Assembly: GCF_001927285.1 (NCBI RefSeq)
Contig: NZ_MSIG01000001.1
Coordinates: forward strand, 372,001-436,000
Source of the DNA: Mongoliimonas terrestris
Lineage (GTDB): Bacteria; Pseudomonadota; Alphaproteobacteria; Rhizobiales; Pleomorphomonadaceae
Direction of reading: 5' to 3'
DNA length: 64,000 bases
The notes beneath the pieces were generated by a model. That model was not told the origin of the DNA. It ran no database searches and saw only the letters and a list, made by a program, of their open reading frames with translations. The translations under genes and the position numbers were made by a program. Below, one piece after another: positions 8,525 to 17,540 of this stretch (positions within the stretch are counted from its first letter, which is position 1; every line of letters starts with the position of its first letter).

Positions 8525-11380
8525 ATGCGGGTCCTGGTGCTCAGACCGGAGCCGCAGGCGAGCCGCACGGTCCGCGCGCTTCAAGATCTCGGCATCGCGG
8601 CCGAGGCGGCGCCGCTCCTGACCATCGTGCCGGAGCCGGGCGCCCTGGCGGCGATCGGCCCGGCGCCGATCCAGGCGCTTTTGATGTCGAGCCCCGCCGC
8701 CGCCGACGTGGTGGCCGGGGCGGATGCCGGCATGCTGGCGCGGGCGACGCCGGTGGTGGCGGTCGGCAGCCGGACGGCTGAAGCGGCCCGCGCCGCGGGC
8801 TTCGCGTCGGTGACGGATGCGGACGGTGACGCCGACGCGCTGGTGGCGGCCGTGCGGCAGCGCTGCCGGCCGGAGGCCGGGCGGCTCGTGCTTCTGGCCG
8901 GGCGCGACCGCGCCGGCGGGATCGACGACCGGCTCGCCGCGGACGGCTTCGTGGTGGACGTGGTGGAGGTCTACCGGGCCGAACAGGCCGACCGGTTCGA
9001 CCCGGAAACGGCCCGCAGCCTCGCCGCCGGAACCGTCGACGGGGCGATTGTCGCCTCGGCCCGAACCGCCGAGGCGCTGCTGCGTTGCTGGACGTCGGCA
9101 AAATTCCAGGTGCCGGCGGCACGACCGGCGATCATCGCCCTGTCGGCTGCCGTCGCGGCGCCGATCCGGGACGTTTTCGCCCACCTCGTCGTGGCGGAGC
9201 GACCCGACGGCGAAAGTCTCATCAAGGCCGCGGTTGCGCTTCGCGACCGGGTCGAAAACAATGGCGCGGGCTCGGGGCCCCAAGACCAAGCATTCAACGC
9301 GACGCCGAACGGGCCGTCGCGGGACCAGACGGAGGAACGGACGGCCATGGCATCCGAGACCGACGACAAGAAATCCGGGCCGGGCGGCCCTGGCACGTTC
9401 GATCCGAAGGACCGGCGGAAGGGCAAGCCGACCACGCTCGACCTGAAGGCGACCGAGGTGGCGACGCCACCCGGCGCGTCCGACGCCCCCGGCGCCCCGG
9501 CGGGCCCGAGCCCGAGCCCGGCCACCGGAGCGGGCCCGTCGTCCGGGACGAGCCCCGCGGCCGGAAGCGCCCCGGCTGGAAGCGGCACGACGGTGGGCAC
9601 GGCCTCGACCGGCGCGACGGCAACCGGCCCCGCACCCATCGGCCCGGCCTCGACCGGCCCGGCTTCGGCCGGATCCACATCGGCCGGATCCACATCGACC
9701 GGATCCACCGCGGCCGGCGGCCCGGCCGCAGGCTCGACCGCCGGTGCTTCGGGCGCCAAGGCGGCGACCGCCACCGCGGGCAAGGACGACGCCGTGAAGA
9801 GCCCATCCACTCCGACCTCCCCTACTTCCTCCCCATCGCCCGCCGCCTCGCCGACGGGTGGGTCGACGACCAGCGCTTCGGCGGCCGGCACGAAGACCGG
9901 CACCGCGGCCGCGGGGTCGTCCGGACCTTCCGGCCTCGGATCCACGACCGGCCCATCCCGCGGCACCGACGCGCCGGTGGCCGCCGCGATGCCGCCCCGG
10001 ACGCCCGAACGGCGCTCCGGCGGCCTCGGCGCCTTCGCGGCGGCCCTTCTCGGCGGCGTGGTGACGCTCGCCGGCGGCGCCGGCCTTCTGGCGAGCGGCG
10101 TGCTCGACCCCTATCTCGGCCGCGGCACCGACCCGGCCGCCCTTTCGTCGCTGCAGACGCGCATCGCCGAGCTCGACAGCCAGCTCGCCGCCGCCCGCAG
10201 CGCGCCCGCCACCGATCCGGCCGTCGCCGAGCGTCTCGCCGCCCTGGAGACCAGCGTCGGCGGCCTGCCGTCCGGCTCCGATCCGGCGATCGCCACGCTC
10301 CAGGGCGAGGTGGCGGCTCTCCGGGAGGCGATCGACGGGCTCGCGCCGGTGCGCGACGACGTGGCCCGCCTCGGCGAGCAGCTCTCCGCCGTCGACGCAC
10401 GCGCCATCCCGGCCGACCCGACCGCCCGGCTCGACGAACTCGCCGCCGCCGTCGAGGCGCTGCGGTCCGGCGCGGAAGGCCAGCGCGACACCCTGCAGCG
10501 GCTGAACGCCGCCGCCGCCCGACCGGTGGTGGACCCGGCGCGGGTGGACGCGCTGCAGACCGAGCTCGACGGGCTCGGCCAGCGGCTCGCCGCGCTCGAC
10601 ACCACGCTCGGCCAGCGGCTCGGGTCGCTGGAGGGCACCGTCACCCAGCGGCTCGGCACCCTCAACAGCTCGGTCGGCGAGCTGAAGGGCCAGCTCGACG
10701 GCGCCGTCCGGGACCTCACCGGCCGCGTCGACACGGCGGCAGCGGACCTTCGCGGCGAGGTGGAGAGCAGCGTCTCGGGCCTCCGCGAGACGGTCGACCC
10801 GCTGACCGGCCGCATCGAGAGCCTGGAGACCACGCTCGCCAACCAGCCGGACGCCGCCAGCGTGGCGGCCCTGTCGCTCGCCGTGACGACGCTCGCCTCC
10901 AAGGTGACGTCGGGCGAACCCTTCGCCACCGACCTCGCGGTCATCCGCCAGACCGGCACTGAGCTGCCGGACCTCGGCCCGCTGGAGGCGCACGCGGAGA
11001 CAGGCGTCGCCACCACGTCGGAGCTCGTCAACGGCTTCCCGGTGGACCGCATCCTCGACGCCCGCCCGATGGACCCGAACGTCGGCGTCTGGGACCGGGT
11101 GGTGGACGGCGCCAAGTCGCTGGTCAACTACCGGGAGGCGGGCGAGACCGCGACCGACCCCTTGTCGGCCCCACTCGACGCCACCCAGGCCGCCCTCAAC
11201 GGCGGCGATCTCGCCGGCGCGGCGGCGGCCTACGAGGGCCTGCCCGACTGGGCCAAGACCGCCTCCGCCGACTGGAAGAGCCGCCTCGACGCCCGCGTCG
11301 CGGTGGATAGCGCCGTCGCGGCGCTCGCCGACCAGACCATGAGCCGCCTGCAGCCGCAGGCGACCCAGACCGCAGATTGA
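8525..11380 (+). CDS. hemD: HemD (uroporphyrinogen-III synthase) fused in frame to a mitofilin/Mic60-like membrane protein
   Basis: One uninterrupted 951-codon frame covers two genes that are usually separate. Residues 1 to about 245 are HemD, starting MRVLVLRPEPQASRTVRAL; HemD cyclises hydroxymethylbilane. A short linker leads to Met275, followed by a hydrophilic Gly/Ser/Thr/Pro/Ala-rich stretch (about 275-495), a membrane helix near residues 500-525 (GAFAAALLGGVVTLAGGAGL), a long coiled-coil-like region, and a C-terminal segment with AAAAYEGLPDWAK that resembles the mitofilin signature of alphaproteobacterial COG4223/Mic60-like proteins. A Shine-Dalgarno-like GGAGG precedes Met275, so the second part may also be made alone. 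Either a true fusion or two products from one frame is possible. The hemD assignment is firm. Confidence 0.85.
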   Translation: MRVLVLRPEPQASRTVRALQDLGIAAEAAPLLTIVPEPGALAAIGPAPIQALLMSSPAAADVVAGADAGMLARATPVVAVGSRTAEAARAAGFASVTDADGDADALVAAVRQRCRPEAGRLVLLAGRDRAGGIDDRLAADGFVVDVVEVYRAEQADRFDPETARSLAAGTVDGAIVASARTAEALLRCWTSAKFQVPAARPAIIALSAAVAAPIRDVFAHLVVAERPDGESLIKAAVALRDRVENNGAGSGPQDQAFNATPNGPSRDQTEERTAMASETDDKKSGPGGPGTFDPKDRRKGKPTTLDLKATEVATPPGASDAPGAPAGPSPSPATGAGPSSGTSPAAGSAPAGSGTTVGTASTGATATGPAPIGPASTGPASAGSTSAGSTSTGSTAAGGPAAGSTAGASGAKAATATAGKDDAVKSPSTPTSPTSSPSPAASPTGGSTTSASAAGTKTGTAAAGSSGPSGLGSTTGPSRGTDAPVAAAMPPRTPERRSGGLGAFAAALLGGVVTLAGGAGLLASGVLDPYLGRGTDPAALSSLQTRIAELDSQLAAARSAPATDPAVAERLAALETSVGGLPSGSDPAIATLQGEVAALREAIDGLAPVRDDVARLGEQLSAVDARAIPADPTARLDELAAAVEALRSGAEGQRDTLQRLNAAAARPVVDPARVDALQTELDGLGQRLAALDTTLGQRLGSLEGTVTQRLGTLNSSVGELKGQLDGAVRDLTGRVDTAAADLRGEVESSVSGLRETVDPLTGRIESLETTLANQPDAASVAALSLAVTTLASKVTSGEPFATDLAVIRQTGTELPDLGPLEAHAETGVATTSELVNGFPVDRILDARPMDPNVGVWDRVVDGAKSLVNYREAGETATDPLSAPLDATQAALNGGDLAGAAAAYEGLPDWAKTASADWKSRLDARVAVDSAVAALADQTMSRLQPQATQTAD
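9331..9349 (+). promoter_or_regulatory. Possible internal ribosome binding site and start of the mitofilin-like part
   Basis: GGAGG lies 11 bp before an in-frame ATG inside the hemD fusion frame. Related genomes usually have a separate gene starting at about this place, and the protein from this ATG (MASETDDKK...) has a plausible N-terminus. The codons just before it (CAA, GCA, GAA, AAT) are less GC-rich at the third position than the flanking coding sequence, as expected of a former intergenic stretch. The site suggests internal initiation but does not prove it. Confidence 0.45.
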
Positions 11381-11399
11381 GAGAGGGAAGGGCACGCTC

Positions 11400-13205
11400 A
11401 TGATTCGTGTTCTCATCGGCATCGCGGTCCTGTTCGGCGCCGTGTTCCTGCTGGACTGGCTCGGCGGCGTGCCGATCCAGGTGGCGATCAACTGGCCGGG
11501 CGGCGCGATGGCGCCGCCGCTTCGCGTGGTGGTCGTCTCACTCCTGGTGTTCGCGCTCGTCGCGATCGTCCTCTGGAAGGTGATCGCCGGCGTTGTCCAC
11601 ACGCCGAACGCGGTGCGCGGCTTCTTCCGCGCCCGGCGGCGCGACCGCGGCTACCAGGCGCTCTCCCGCGGCATGATTGCGGTCGGCTCCGGCGACACCC
11701 GCCTTGCCCATCGCTACGCGGGCGAGGCCGGCAAGCTGATCGCCCGCGAGCCGCTGGTGCTGCTCCTTGAGGCGCAGACCGCCCAGCTGGAAGGCCGGCG
11801 CGACGATGCCCGCGCGGCCTTCACCCGCATGCTGGACGACCCGGAGACCCAGCTTCTCGGCCTGCGCGGCCTCTTCATCGAGGCCAACCGCAACGGCGAG
11901 CCGGAAGCGGCCCGCCACTATGCGAGCGAGGCCCAGCGCATCGCCCCCGGCGTGCCCTGGGCCGCCACGGCGGTGATGGAATACCAGTCCGGCGAGCACG
12001 ACTGGGGCGCCGCCCTCGCCACGCTGGAGCAGAGCGCCAGCGCCCGCCTCGTGGAGAAGTCCGAGTCCCGGCGCCTGCGCGCCGTGCTCCTCACCGCCCG
12101 CGCCCTCGACGTGGAGGACGCCGAGCCGGAGAAGGCGCGCGGCTTCGCCCTGGAGGCCCATCGCCTGGCGCCGGACTTCGTGCCGGCCGCCACCACGGCC
12201 GCCCGGGTGCTCACGCGCCTCGGCGACACGCGCAAGGCCGCCCGGGTGGTGGAGACCACCTGGAAGCTCAGCCCGCACCCGGATCTCGCCGACGCCTATC
12301 TGCGCGTCCGCCCCGGCGACAGCGGCCAGGACCGGCTGAAGCGGGCCCGCACCCTTGCCGGCCTGCGCTCCCACCATCCGGAGGGCGCCGTCACCGTCGC
12401 CCGCGCGGCGCTCGACGTGCGCGACTTCCCGCTTGCCCGCGAGCAGCTGGCCCGGGCGCTCCGCCAGGCGCCGACCCAGCGCATCTGCCTGATGATGGCG
12501 GAACTGGAGGAGGCCGAGCACGGCGATCGGGGCCGCGTCCGCGAGTGGCTGTCCCGCGCCGTCAGGGCGCCGCGCGACGAGGCCTGGACCGCCGACGGCG
12601 TGGTGGCCGACAGCTGGCAGCCGATCTCGCCGGTGACCGGCCGCCTCGACGCCTTCGAGTGGCGCGTGCCGGTCTCCAGCGACAGCGGCGCCACGGAGCT
12701 GGACGGTTCCGACCTTGCCGAGCGCGCCGCCCTGCCGCTGGAGACGCCCGCCCTGCCGATCCCGCCCGGCGACGACCCGACACCGACCCCGCCGGCCTCG
12801 CGCGACCGCAAGCCGGAGCCGGAACCGGCTCCGATGCCGGCCGCCGCGGTGGAACCGGCCGCCAGCCCGGCGCCGGCGCCTCAGGCTCCGGCCGCCGCCG
12901 TCGCGACCGCCCCGGCCGCGGCGTCCCCGAAGACCGACGGCGTCAAGCCGGCGCCAACCCCCGCCGCGGCGCCGGTCTACTTCTCGCTGACCCCCTCGGC
13001 CAATCCGGGCGGTCCCTTGCCGACGCGGCTGCCGCTGCCGATCTACGGCCCCGCCGACGGCGGGCGCGCGGCGGCGCGGCCGGCGGCCAACGGCGACAAG
13101 GGCCGGATGACCGAATATCCGCTGCCGTTCCGGCCGGACGATCCGGGCCCGGCGGAGGATGTGGAGACGCCGAAGCCCCGCGTCCGGACCGGCGTGTTCG
13201 GCTGA
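11400..13205 (+). CDS. hemY: HemY N-terminal domain protein (TPR-like, inner membrane)
   Basis: A 601-aa protein with two N-terminal membrane helices (about residues 3-18 and 40-60) separated by a short loop, as in proteobacterial HemY, followed by a helical TPR-like region rich in A-x-R repeats. The enteric protein is linked to late haem synthesis but its activity is not defined; it is not the unrelated Bacillus HemY oxidase. The last 160 residues or so are Pro/Ala-rich and probably disordered. It follows the hemD fusion by 19 bp and completes a hemC-hemD-mitofilin-hemY operon. The ATG is preceded by AGAGAGGGAAGG, a fair Shine-Dalgarno sequence. Confidence 0.9.
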   Translation: MIRVLIGIAVLFGAVFLLDWLGGVPIQVAINWPGGAMAPPLRVVVVSLLVFALVAIVLWKVIAGVVHTPNAVRGFFRARRRDRGYQALSRGMIAVGSGDTRLAHRYAGEAGKLIAREPLVLLLEAQTAQLEGRRDDARAAFTRMLDDPETQLLGLRGLFIEANRNGEPEAARHYASEAQRIAPGVPWAATAVMEYQSGEHDWGAALATLEQSASARLVEKSESRRLRAVLLTARALDVEDAEPEKARGFALEAHRLAPDFVPAATTAARVLTRLGDTRKAARVVETTWKLSPHPDLADAYLRVRPGDSGQDRLKRARTLAGLRSHHPEGAVTVARAALDVRDFPLAREQLARALRQAPTQRICLMMAELEEAEHGDRGRVREWLSRAVRAPRDEAWTADGVVADSWQPISPVTGRLDAFEWRVPVSSDSGATELDGSDLAERAALPLETPALPIPPGDDPTPTPPASRDRKPEPEPAPMPAAAVEPAASPAPAPQAPAAAVATAPAAASPKTDGVKPAPTPAAAPVYFSLTPSANPGGPLPTRLPLPIYGPADGGRAAARPAANGDKGRMTEYPLPFRPDDPGPAEDVETPKPRVRTGVFG

Positions 13206-13359
13206 CGGCCCCGGGCGGCCGCGACGGGCCGCAACCGGCCGCGACGATCTCCGCTTGAAATCGGAAAGCGTTGCGGCTATCAACCGCCCGAAGTCGCCGG
13301 TTCGCCGGGGGCTCGGTCCGGGCCCGTCGTTCAAGGACGGACACGCCCGAAAGGCCGGC

Positions 13360-13435
13360 GCCGCAGTAGCTCAGCTGGTAGAGCACGTCATTCGTAATGA
13401 TGGGGTCGGGGGTTCGAGTCCCTTCTGCGGCACCA
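13360..13435 (+). tRNA. tRNA-Thr (anticodon CGT)
   Basis: A full cloverleaf folds from 76 nt with CCA encoded. The acceptor arms GCCGCAG and CTGCGGC pair fully, the D-arm is GCTC/GAGC, and the anticodon stem CGTCA/TGATG has one G-T pair. The loop TTCGTAA puts CGT at 13393-13395, which reads ACG (Thr). The T-loop TTCGAGT is canonical. Confidence 0.96.
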
Positions 13436-13703
13436 CCATCCCTCCGGTAAGACCGATCATCGGCAGGCCAAGGCGCACCGTGGCATTCCCGCCGCTGTCG
13501 CGACACGCGGGTCCGGTGCACGGGAACGTGACCCGGCGGCCGCTTGCCGGCGGCGGGCGGCGGCCCGATCTTGAGGGCAACAGCGCCCGCCCGGCAACCG
13601 GACCCCTCGGACCCGCCTTGTCCGACCCGGACGGCACCGTTGCGCCGGAACGCAACCGGACGGTCGGGCGTCTACCCTCCATGTCCACCAGGATCCGACG
13701 CGC

Positions 13704-14162
13704 ATGTTCGACGCCCTGAAGTCCTTCCTCAACGACCTTGCCGGCCCCCGGCCGGACGACGAGGACGCCATGGACGAGCGGCTCGCGACGGCCGCCCTTC
13801 TCGTCCACACCATCGCGGTCGACGGCGACGTGTCGCCCGGCGAGCGCGACCAGCTGCGCCGGGCGCTGACCGCCGCCTACGGTCTCACCCGGGCGGAAAC
13901 CGACCACCTGATCGACGAGGCCAGGCGCCGCGACCAGGAGGCGGTGGACCTCTACGGCTACACCAGCGTCCTGAAGCGCACGCTCGACCACGAGGGCCGC
14001 GAGCGGGTGATCGAGATGATGTGGGAGATCGTCTTCGCCGACGGCGGCGTGCACGAGTTCGAGGACAACATCGTCTGGCGGGTGGCCGAACTGCTCGGCG
14101 TCTCCTCCCGCGACCGCATCCGGCTACGCAAGCGCATCGAAGGACGGCTTGCGAACTCCTGA
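13704..14162 (+). CDS. TerB-family (tellurite resistance-like) protein
   Basis: A 152-aa acidic helical protein. LATAALLVHTIAVDGDVSPGE and the second half MMWEIVFADGGVHEFEDNIV are the two symmetric halves of the TerB/DjlA-like metal-binding fold, each with an acidic cluster. Members are common in alphaproteobacteria without other ter genes, and none are seen here, so a tellurite function should not be assumed. The ATG follows the tRNA by about 270 bp; an amidotransferase gene follows on the same strand. Confidence 0.88.
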   Translation: MFDALKSFLNDLAGPRPDDEDAMDERLATAALLVHTIAVDGDVSPGERDQLRRALTAAYGLTRAETDHLIDEARRRDQEAVDLYGYTSVLKRTLDHEGRERVIEMMWEIVFADGGVHEFEDNIVWRVAELLGVSSRDRIRLRKRIEGRLANS

Positions 14163-14177
14163 CCCGCTGGTGCAAGC

Positions 14178-15017
14178 TTGACGCCGCGCGGACCGTCTGA
14201 TGCGGTACGCGGGTCGTTTTTTGGAATCGCCCAGGCTTTGACTTCCGCCCTGCCGCCTTCACCCGACGACCGTCCCTTGGTCCTGATCGTCCTGCATCAG
14301 GAGACCTCCAGCCCGGGACGGGTCGCCCACGCCCTGGAACGCCTCGGCTGCCGGCTCGACATCCGTCGGCCCCGGTTCGGCGATCCCTTGCCCGCCACCA
14401 TGGCGGCGCACGCGGGCGCCATCTATTTCGGCGGCCCGATGAGCGCCAACGACGGCGACGACTACGTCAAGACCGAGATCGACTGGCTTGCTGTCCCTCT
14501 CAAGGAGGAGAAGCCCTATCTCGGCATCTGCCTCGGCGCCCAGATGCTGGCCAAGCACCTCGGCGGCCGGGTGGGGCCGCACGCGGCCGGCATGACGGAG
14601 ATCGGCTACTACGCGCTGACGCCGACCCCGGTCGGCCAGGCCCTCCTCGACTGGCCCGCCCACGTCTACCAATGGCACCGGGAGGGCTTCGACGTGCCGG
14701 CGGGCGCCGACCTCCTGGCAAGCGGCGATCTCTTCCCCAACCAGGCGATCCGGGTGGGGCCGAAGGCGTTCGGCATCCAGTTCCACCCGGAACTCACCTT
14801 CGCCATGATGAACCGCTGGTGCGTGCGCGCCGCCGACCGGCTGCTCCTGCCCGGTGCCCAGGCCCATTCGGACCACGTGCGCGGCCGTCACATGCACGAC
14901 GCCCCGATCCGCGACTGGCTGGACCGCTTCCTGGCGCTCTGGCTGGATACGCCGGCCGCCACGGCGACCCCTTCGGCGGACGCGGCGGCGACACCGGCCC
15001 CCGCGAACACGGGCTGA
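14178..15017 (+). CDS. Class I glutamine amidotransferase-like protein
   Basis: Resembles the stand-alone GMP-synthase-like glutamine amidotransferases of proteobacteria. The nucleophile Cys is in YLGICLGAQM, and the His-Glu pair is in GIQFHPEL. The family hydrolyses glutamine or related gamma-glutamyl compounds; the substrate is not known here. The start is uncertain: the TTG at 14178 gives 279 aa, and another TTG at 14238 would remove about 20 poorly conserved residues. No ATG is available before the conserved region. The last 25 residues are Ala/Pro/Thr-rich. Confidence 0.85.
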   Translation: MTPRGPSDAVRGSFFGIAQALTSALPPSPDDRPLVLIVLHQETSSPGRVAHALERLGCRLDIRRPRFGDPLPATMAAHAGAIYFGGPMSANDGDDYVKTEIDWLAVPLKEEKPYLGICLGAQMLAKHLGGRVGPHAAGMTEIGYYALTPTPVGQALLDWPAHVYQWHREGFDVPAGADLLASGDLFPNQAIRVGPKAFGIQFHPELTFAMMNRWCVRAADRLLLPGAQAHSDHVRGRHMHDAPIRDWLDRFLALWLDTPAATATPSADAAATPAPANTG

Positions 15018-15438
15018 CGTCCCGAAACGGCACGCCGCCGCAAGGCTTGGCGCAGGATTCCAGCCGCCGGGCGAAACGGAATCACAACCCTTCCATGATG
15101 TTCTACGTCTGGCCGACGGAAGTTCTGCGTCGTCGGTCTAGACCGGACTTCGGTGCCGGCCGCTCCCATCTGGTTCTGCGTAGGGAGCGCGGCTGCCGGC
15201 CGGCCGACCCGAGGTCGATCGCCGCGCCCGTTCGGCGCGGCGTCCCTTGGTCGCCAGGCGCCGCCCCGCGGCACCCCGCCCCCGCCACGATGATCCGCCT
15301 CGCCCAAGCCGCCGCCGGCTCACGCGCCGCACGTGCCACGCACCAGTGCGGCGAAACGAACCGTCGATTCGCCGGGGCTTTCGACGCGGAACGGCTGCGC
15401 CGGGGGCGCGGATGATGACTAAGAGAGCTGGGAAATCC
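15018..15438. other. 421-bp gap with no gene recognised
   Basis: No open frame here looks protein-coding. A 12-bp palindrome CGGTCTAGACCG lies at 15134-15145. The right part leads into the 3' end of tRNA-Ala on the opposite strand. I see no clear terminator. Confidence 0.5.
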
Positions 15439-15514
15439 TGGTGGAGCCGAGGGGAATCGAACCCCTGACCTCTGCAGTGCGATTGCAGCGCTCTCCCATC
15501 TGAGCTACGGCCCC
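15439..15514 (-). tRNA. tRNA-Ala (anticodon CGC)
   Basis: The minus strand folds as a 76-nt cloverleaf with CCA encoded. The acceptor GGGGCCG pairs with CGGCTCC and contains the G3-U70 pair that marks alanine tRNAs. The anticodon stem CTGCA/TGCAG encloses the loop ATCGCAC, giving CGC (complement at 15479-15481), which reads GCG. The T-arm CAGGGGTTCGATTCCCCTC is canonical. Confidence 0.96.
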
Positions 15515-15684
15515 GTCCAGGTGGGCGCATTTAGGGGAGCGGACCCGGTCCTGTCAAGCGCTTCGCCACGCCCGTTTCGGCGCGCCCGAACGGCCCAGCG
15601 GCGGCGATCGCACGCTGCGAGGGTTGCGGCGCCGCGACCGGGCGGCTACATCGGAAGAAGCTTCATCTCCAGCGAACGTGGCCC

Positions 15685-15978
15685 ATGCTCGCCATCCTCG
15701 ACGTCGTTCTGCTCGCCCTCCAGCTCTATACCTATGTGATTGTCGGGGCGGCGATCTTTTCCTGGCTCTATGCCTTCAACGTGGTCAACCCGCGCAACCA
15801 GTTCGTCGCCATGATCGGCAACGCGCTCCACCAGATGACCGAGCCGCTGCTCCGGCCGATCCGGCGGCTGCTGCCGTCCATGGGCGGGCTGGACCTGTCG
15901 CCGATCGTGCTCCTGCTCGGGATCTTCCTCCTGCAGCAGATCATCGTCCGCTACCTCTACCCGGCCGCCCTGTTCTGA
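15685..15978 (+). CDS. YggT family integral membrane protein
   Basis: A 97-aa protein with two membrane spans, about residues 3-28 and 70-92. The loop between them holds NALHQMTEPLLRPIRRLLP, the YggT family hallmark, and GGLDLSPIVLLLGIF follows. The molecular role is not settled; distant relatives act in osmotic tolerance and in cell or thylakoid organisation. Its stop codon overlaps the probable start of the DUF167 gene. Confidence 0.93.
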   Translation: MLAILDVVLLALQLYTYVIVGAAIFSWLYAFNVVNPRNQFVAMIGNALHQMTEPLLRPIRRLLPSMGGLDLSPIVLLLGIFLLQQIIVRYLYPAALF

Positions 15979-16316
15979 GCGGGCCGACGACCGGCCCGCT
16001 CGTCCGGACGGGCGACGCGCTCCACCTCACCGTGCGCCTGACGCCGCGCGGCGGGCGGGACGCGCTCGCCGGATCGGTCACGCTGGCGGACGGGCGGGTG
16101 GTGGCGACGGCCCGCGTGCGGGCGGTGCCGGAGGACGGCAAGGCGAATGCCGCGCTCGTCGCCCTGGTGGCGGCGACCGCGGGCGTGCCGCGGGCGTGCG
16201 TGAGCCTTGAAAGCGGCGCGACCGCGCGGGTGAAGGGTCTGCGCATCGCGCCCGCCGGCCCGGCCGCCGAAGCGGCCCTTCAGGCCGCCATCACCGGGAC
16301 CGGATCGCCGGGCTGA
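15975..16316 (+). CDS. DUF167 (UPF0235/YggU-like) small protein
   Basis: About 113 aa, with the family segments LTVRLTPRGGRDAL, VRAVPEDGKANAALVALVA and ESGATARVKGLRI. Function unknown. No ATG or GTG exists between the yggT stop and the conserved region. The likeliest start is CTG at 15975, overlapping the yggT stop as CTGA, with SGPTTGPL following. A GTG only inside the conserved core (THR-VAL-ARG of LTVRLT) would truncate it. YggT and DUF167 are neighbours in many proteobacteria, supporting co-translation. Confidence 0.8.
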   Translation: MSGPTTGPLVRTGDALHLTVRLTPRGGRDALAGSVTLADGRVVATARVRAVPEDGKANAALVALVAATAGVPRACVSLESGATARVKGLRIAPAGPAAEAALQAAITGTGSPG

Positions 16317-16428
16317 CCGACCGGGTCGGCAAGCCGATCGATCGGGTCAGCGGTTGGCCGGACCCTTGGCGGCGAGGGAAGACCGGTCAGGTCCGCCCGA
16401 TCACCGGAACCGAGGAGAACACCCAGCT

Positions 16429-16644
16429 CTACTCGTCGTCGCCGAGGCTGCGGGCCTCGTCCGGCAGCATGATCGGGATGCCGTCCCGCACCGGATAGGC
16501 GAGGCGGGCGGAGCGGGAGATCAGCTCCTGCCGGTCGGAGCGCCATTCCAGCGTGGTCTTGGTCAGCGGGCAGACCAGGATCTCCAGGAGCTTCGGATCG
16601 ATGGCGCCGGCCTGCCGGTTGCCGAGGGACGGAGGGAGGGACAT
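16429..16644 (-). CDS. Trm112 family protein
   Basis: A 71-aa protein with [18 protein letters not shown] and [16 protein letters not shown], the Trm112/UPF0434 pattern. In eukaryotes and archaea Trm112 activates methyltransferases; in bacteria the role is less clear. One of the usual zinc cysteines is kept (CPLT) and no further cysteines are visible. The ATG is preceded on its strand by a 3' part of the LON-domain gene region, 11 bp away, so the two are one operon. Confidence 0.9.
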   Translation of the reverse strand: MSLPPSLGNRQAGAIDPKLLEILVCPLTKTTLEWRSDRQELISRSARLAYPVRDGIPIMLPDEARSLGDDE

Positions 16645-16655
16645 GGACGGCGTCC

Positions 16656-17336
16656 TCACTGCAGGTGGGGCGTCTCGCCGCCCTTCTGGCGGGCGAGCGC
16701 GACCTCGGTGATGGCCACCAGCGTGTCGGCCCGGGTCTTCAGGTCCGGCGCTTCCAGAAGGGCCTGCTTCTCCGGCGGGCCGAACGGGCTCATCATCGAA
16801 AGGGCATTCACCAGGGCCTCCGTCGGGGTCCGGTTCACGCTGTCCCAGTCGGCTTCCAGGTTGTTGGCCTCGAAGAAGGCCTCCAGCGCCTTCAGGAGTG
16901 CCGGCCGGTCCACCTCGCCCTCCCCGGCGCGGGCGAGGAAGTCGCCGGCGAAGGGCTCGGCGGCGATCCGCGCCATGCGGAACAGGCGCCCGGAGCGCAC
17001 CTCCTCCTCCACACGGAAACGGGCGACGCCCGTCAGGGTGATCAGGTAGCGGCCGTCGCCCGATTCGCTGAAGGTGGTGATGCGGCCGGCGCAGCCGACG
17101 CCGCAGAGCGTCGGGTCCGTGCCGGGGCGGGTCACGCCCTCGTCGAAGCGCGGCTGCACCATGCCGATCAGCCGGTCCGTCGCCAGGGCGTGGTCCACCA
17201 TGGCGAGGTAGCGCGGCTCGAAGATGTTGAGCGGCAACTGCCCGCGCGGAAGAAGCAGGGCCCCGCTGAGCGGGAACACCGGGATCTCCCGGGGCAGGTC
17301 GTCGGCTCTCTCGTATCGCCCATTGCCGACCATCAT
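16656..17336 (-). CDS. LON peptidase substrate-binding domain protein
   Basis: A 226-aa protein made only of the N-terminal substrate-binding domain of Lon; no ATPase or protease domain is present. [37 protein letters not shown] and GMVQP are characteristic. Stand-alone forms are common in alphaproteobacteria and their role is unknown. The gene lies between the thioredoxin-TPR gene and Trm112, all on the minus strand, an order seen in many Rhizobiales. Confidence 0.93.
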   Translation of the reverse strand: MMVGNGRYERADDLPREIPVFPLSGALLLPRGQLPLNIFEPRYLAMVDHALATDRLIGMVQPRFDEGVTRPGTDPTLCGVGCAGRITTFSESGDGRYLITLTGVARFRVEEEVRSGRLFRMARIAAEPFAGDFLARAGEGEVDRPALLKALEAFFEANNLEADWDSVNRTPTEALVNALSMMSPFGPPEKQALLEAPDLKTRADTLVAITEVALARQKGGETPHLQ

Positions 17337-17430
17337 GGCGCCGTCGTCGTCCTTCTGTGGTAACCGGTGCGGGCCTCCGCACCCCTTTGCAGCATATAGG
17401 TCGCGGCGCGGCGGAGACGAGCCGCCCAGC

Positions 17431-17497
17431 CCGCGGCAGCGCTAACGGACCGCCGCGGCAGCGCTAACGGACCGCCGCGGCAGCGCTGACAGACCGC
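17431..17497. repeat. Three tandem copies of a 22-bp unit
   Basis: GCCGCGGCAGCGCTAACGGA plus CC occurs three times in a row, the third copy with two base changes. It lies between the stop of the thioredoxin-TPR gene and the start of the LON-domain gene. Each copy holds the palindrome CCGCGG. No function is evident. Confidence 0.8.
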
Positions 17498-17540
17498 CGC
17501 GGGGCAACGCCGGCGCCCCGCCGCGACCCCGCACGCCGTC

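Noticed and set aside
9651..9715. Short tandem repeat with GGATCCAC units inside the hemD-mitofilin gene
   Set aside because: It encodes the Gly-Ser-Thr linker of the protein and is better seen as low-complexity coding sequence than as a separate element.
7583..11602. 1,339-codon antisense frame opposite hemC-hemD-mitofilin
   Set aside because: Its amino-acid content (R, G, H, A rich) is that of a shadow frame in GC-rich DNA, and the plus strand encodes recognised proteins.
13360..13720. tRNA-Thr as a possible integration site for a genomic island
   Set aside because: No integrase, no duplicated tRNA end and no change of gene type follows; both sides are ordinary chromosomal genes.
17499..17521. 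GCGGGGC/GCCCCGC hairpin near the end of the thioredoxin-TPR gene as a terminator
   Set aside because: The stem is only 7 bp, the loop is large and there is no T-run on the minus strand. Such hairpins occur by chance in this GC content.
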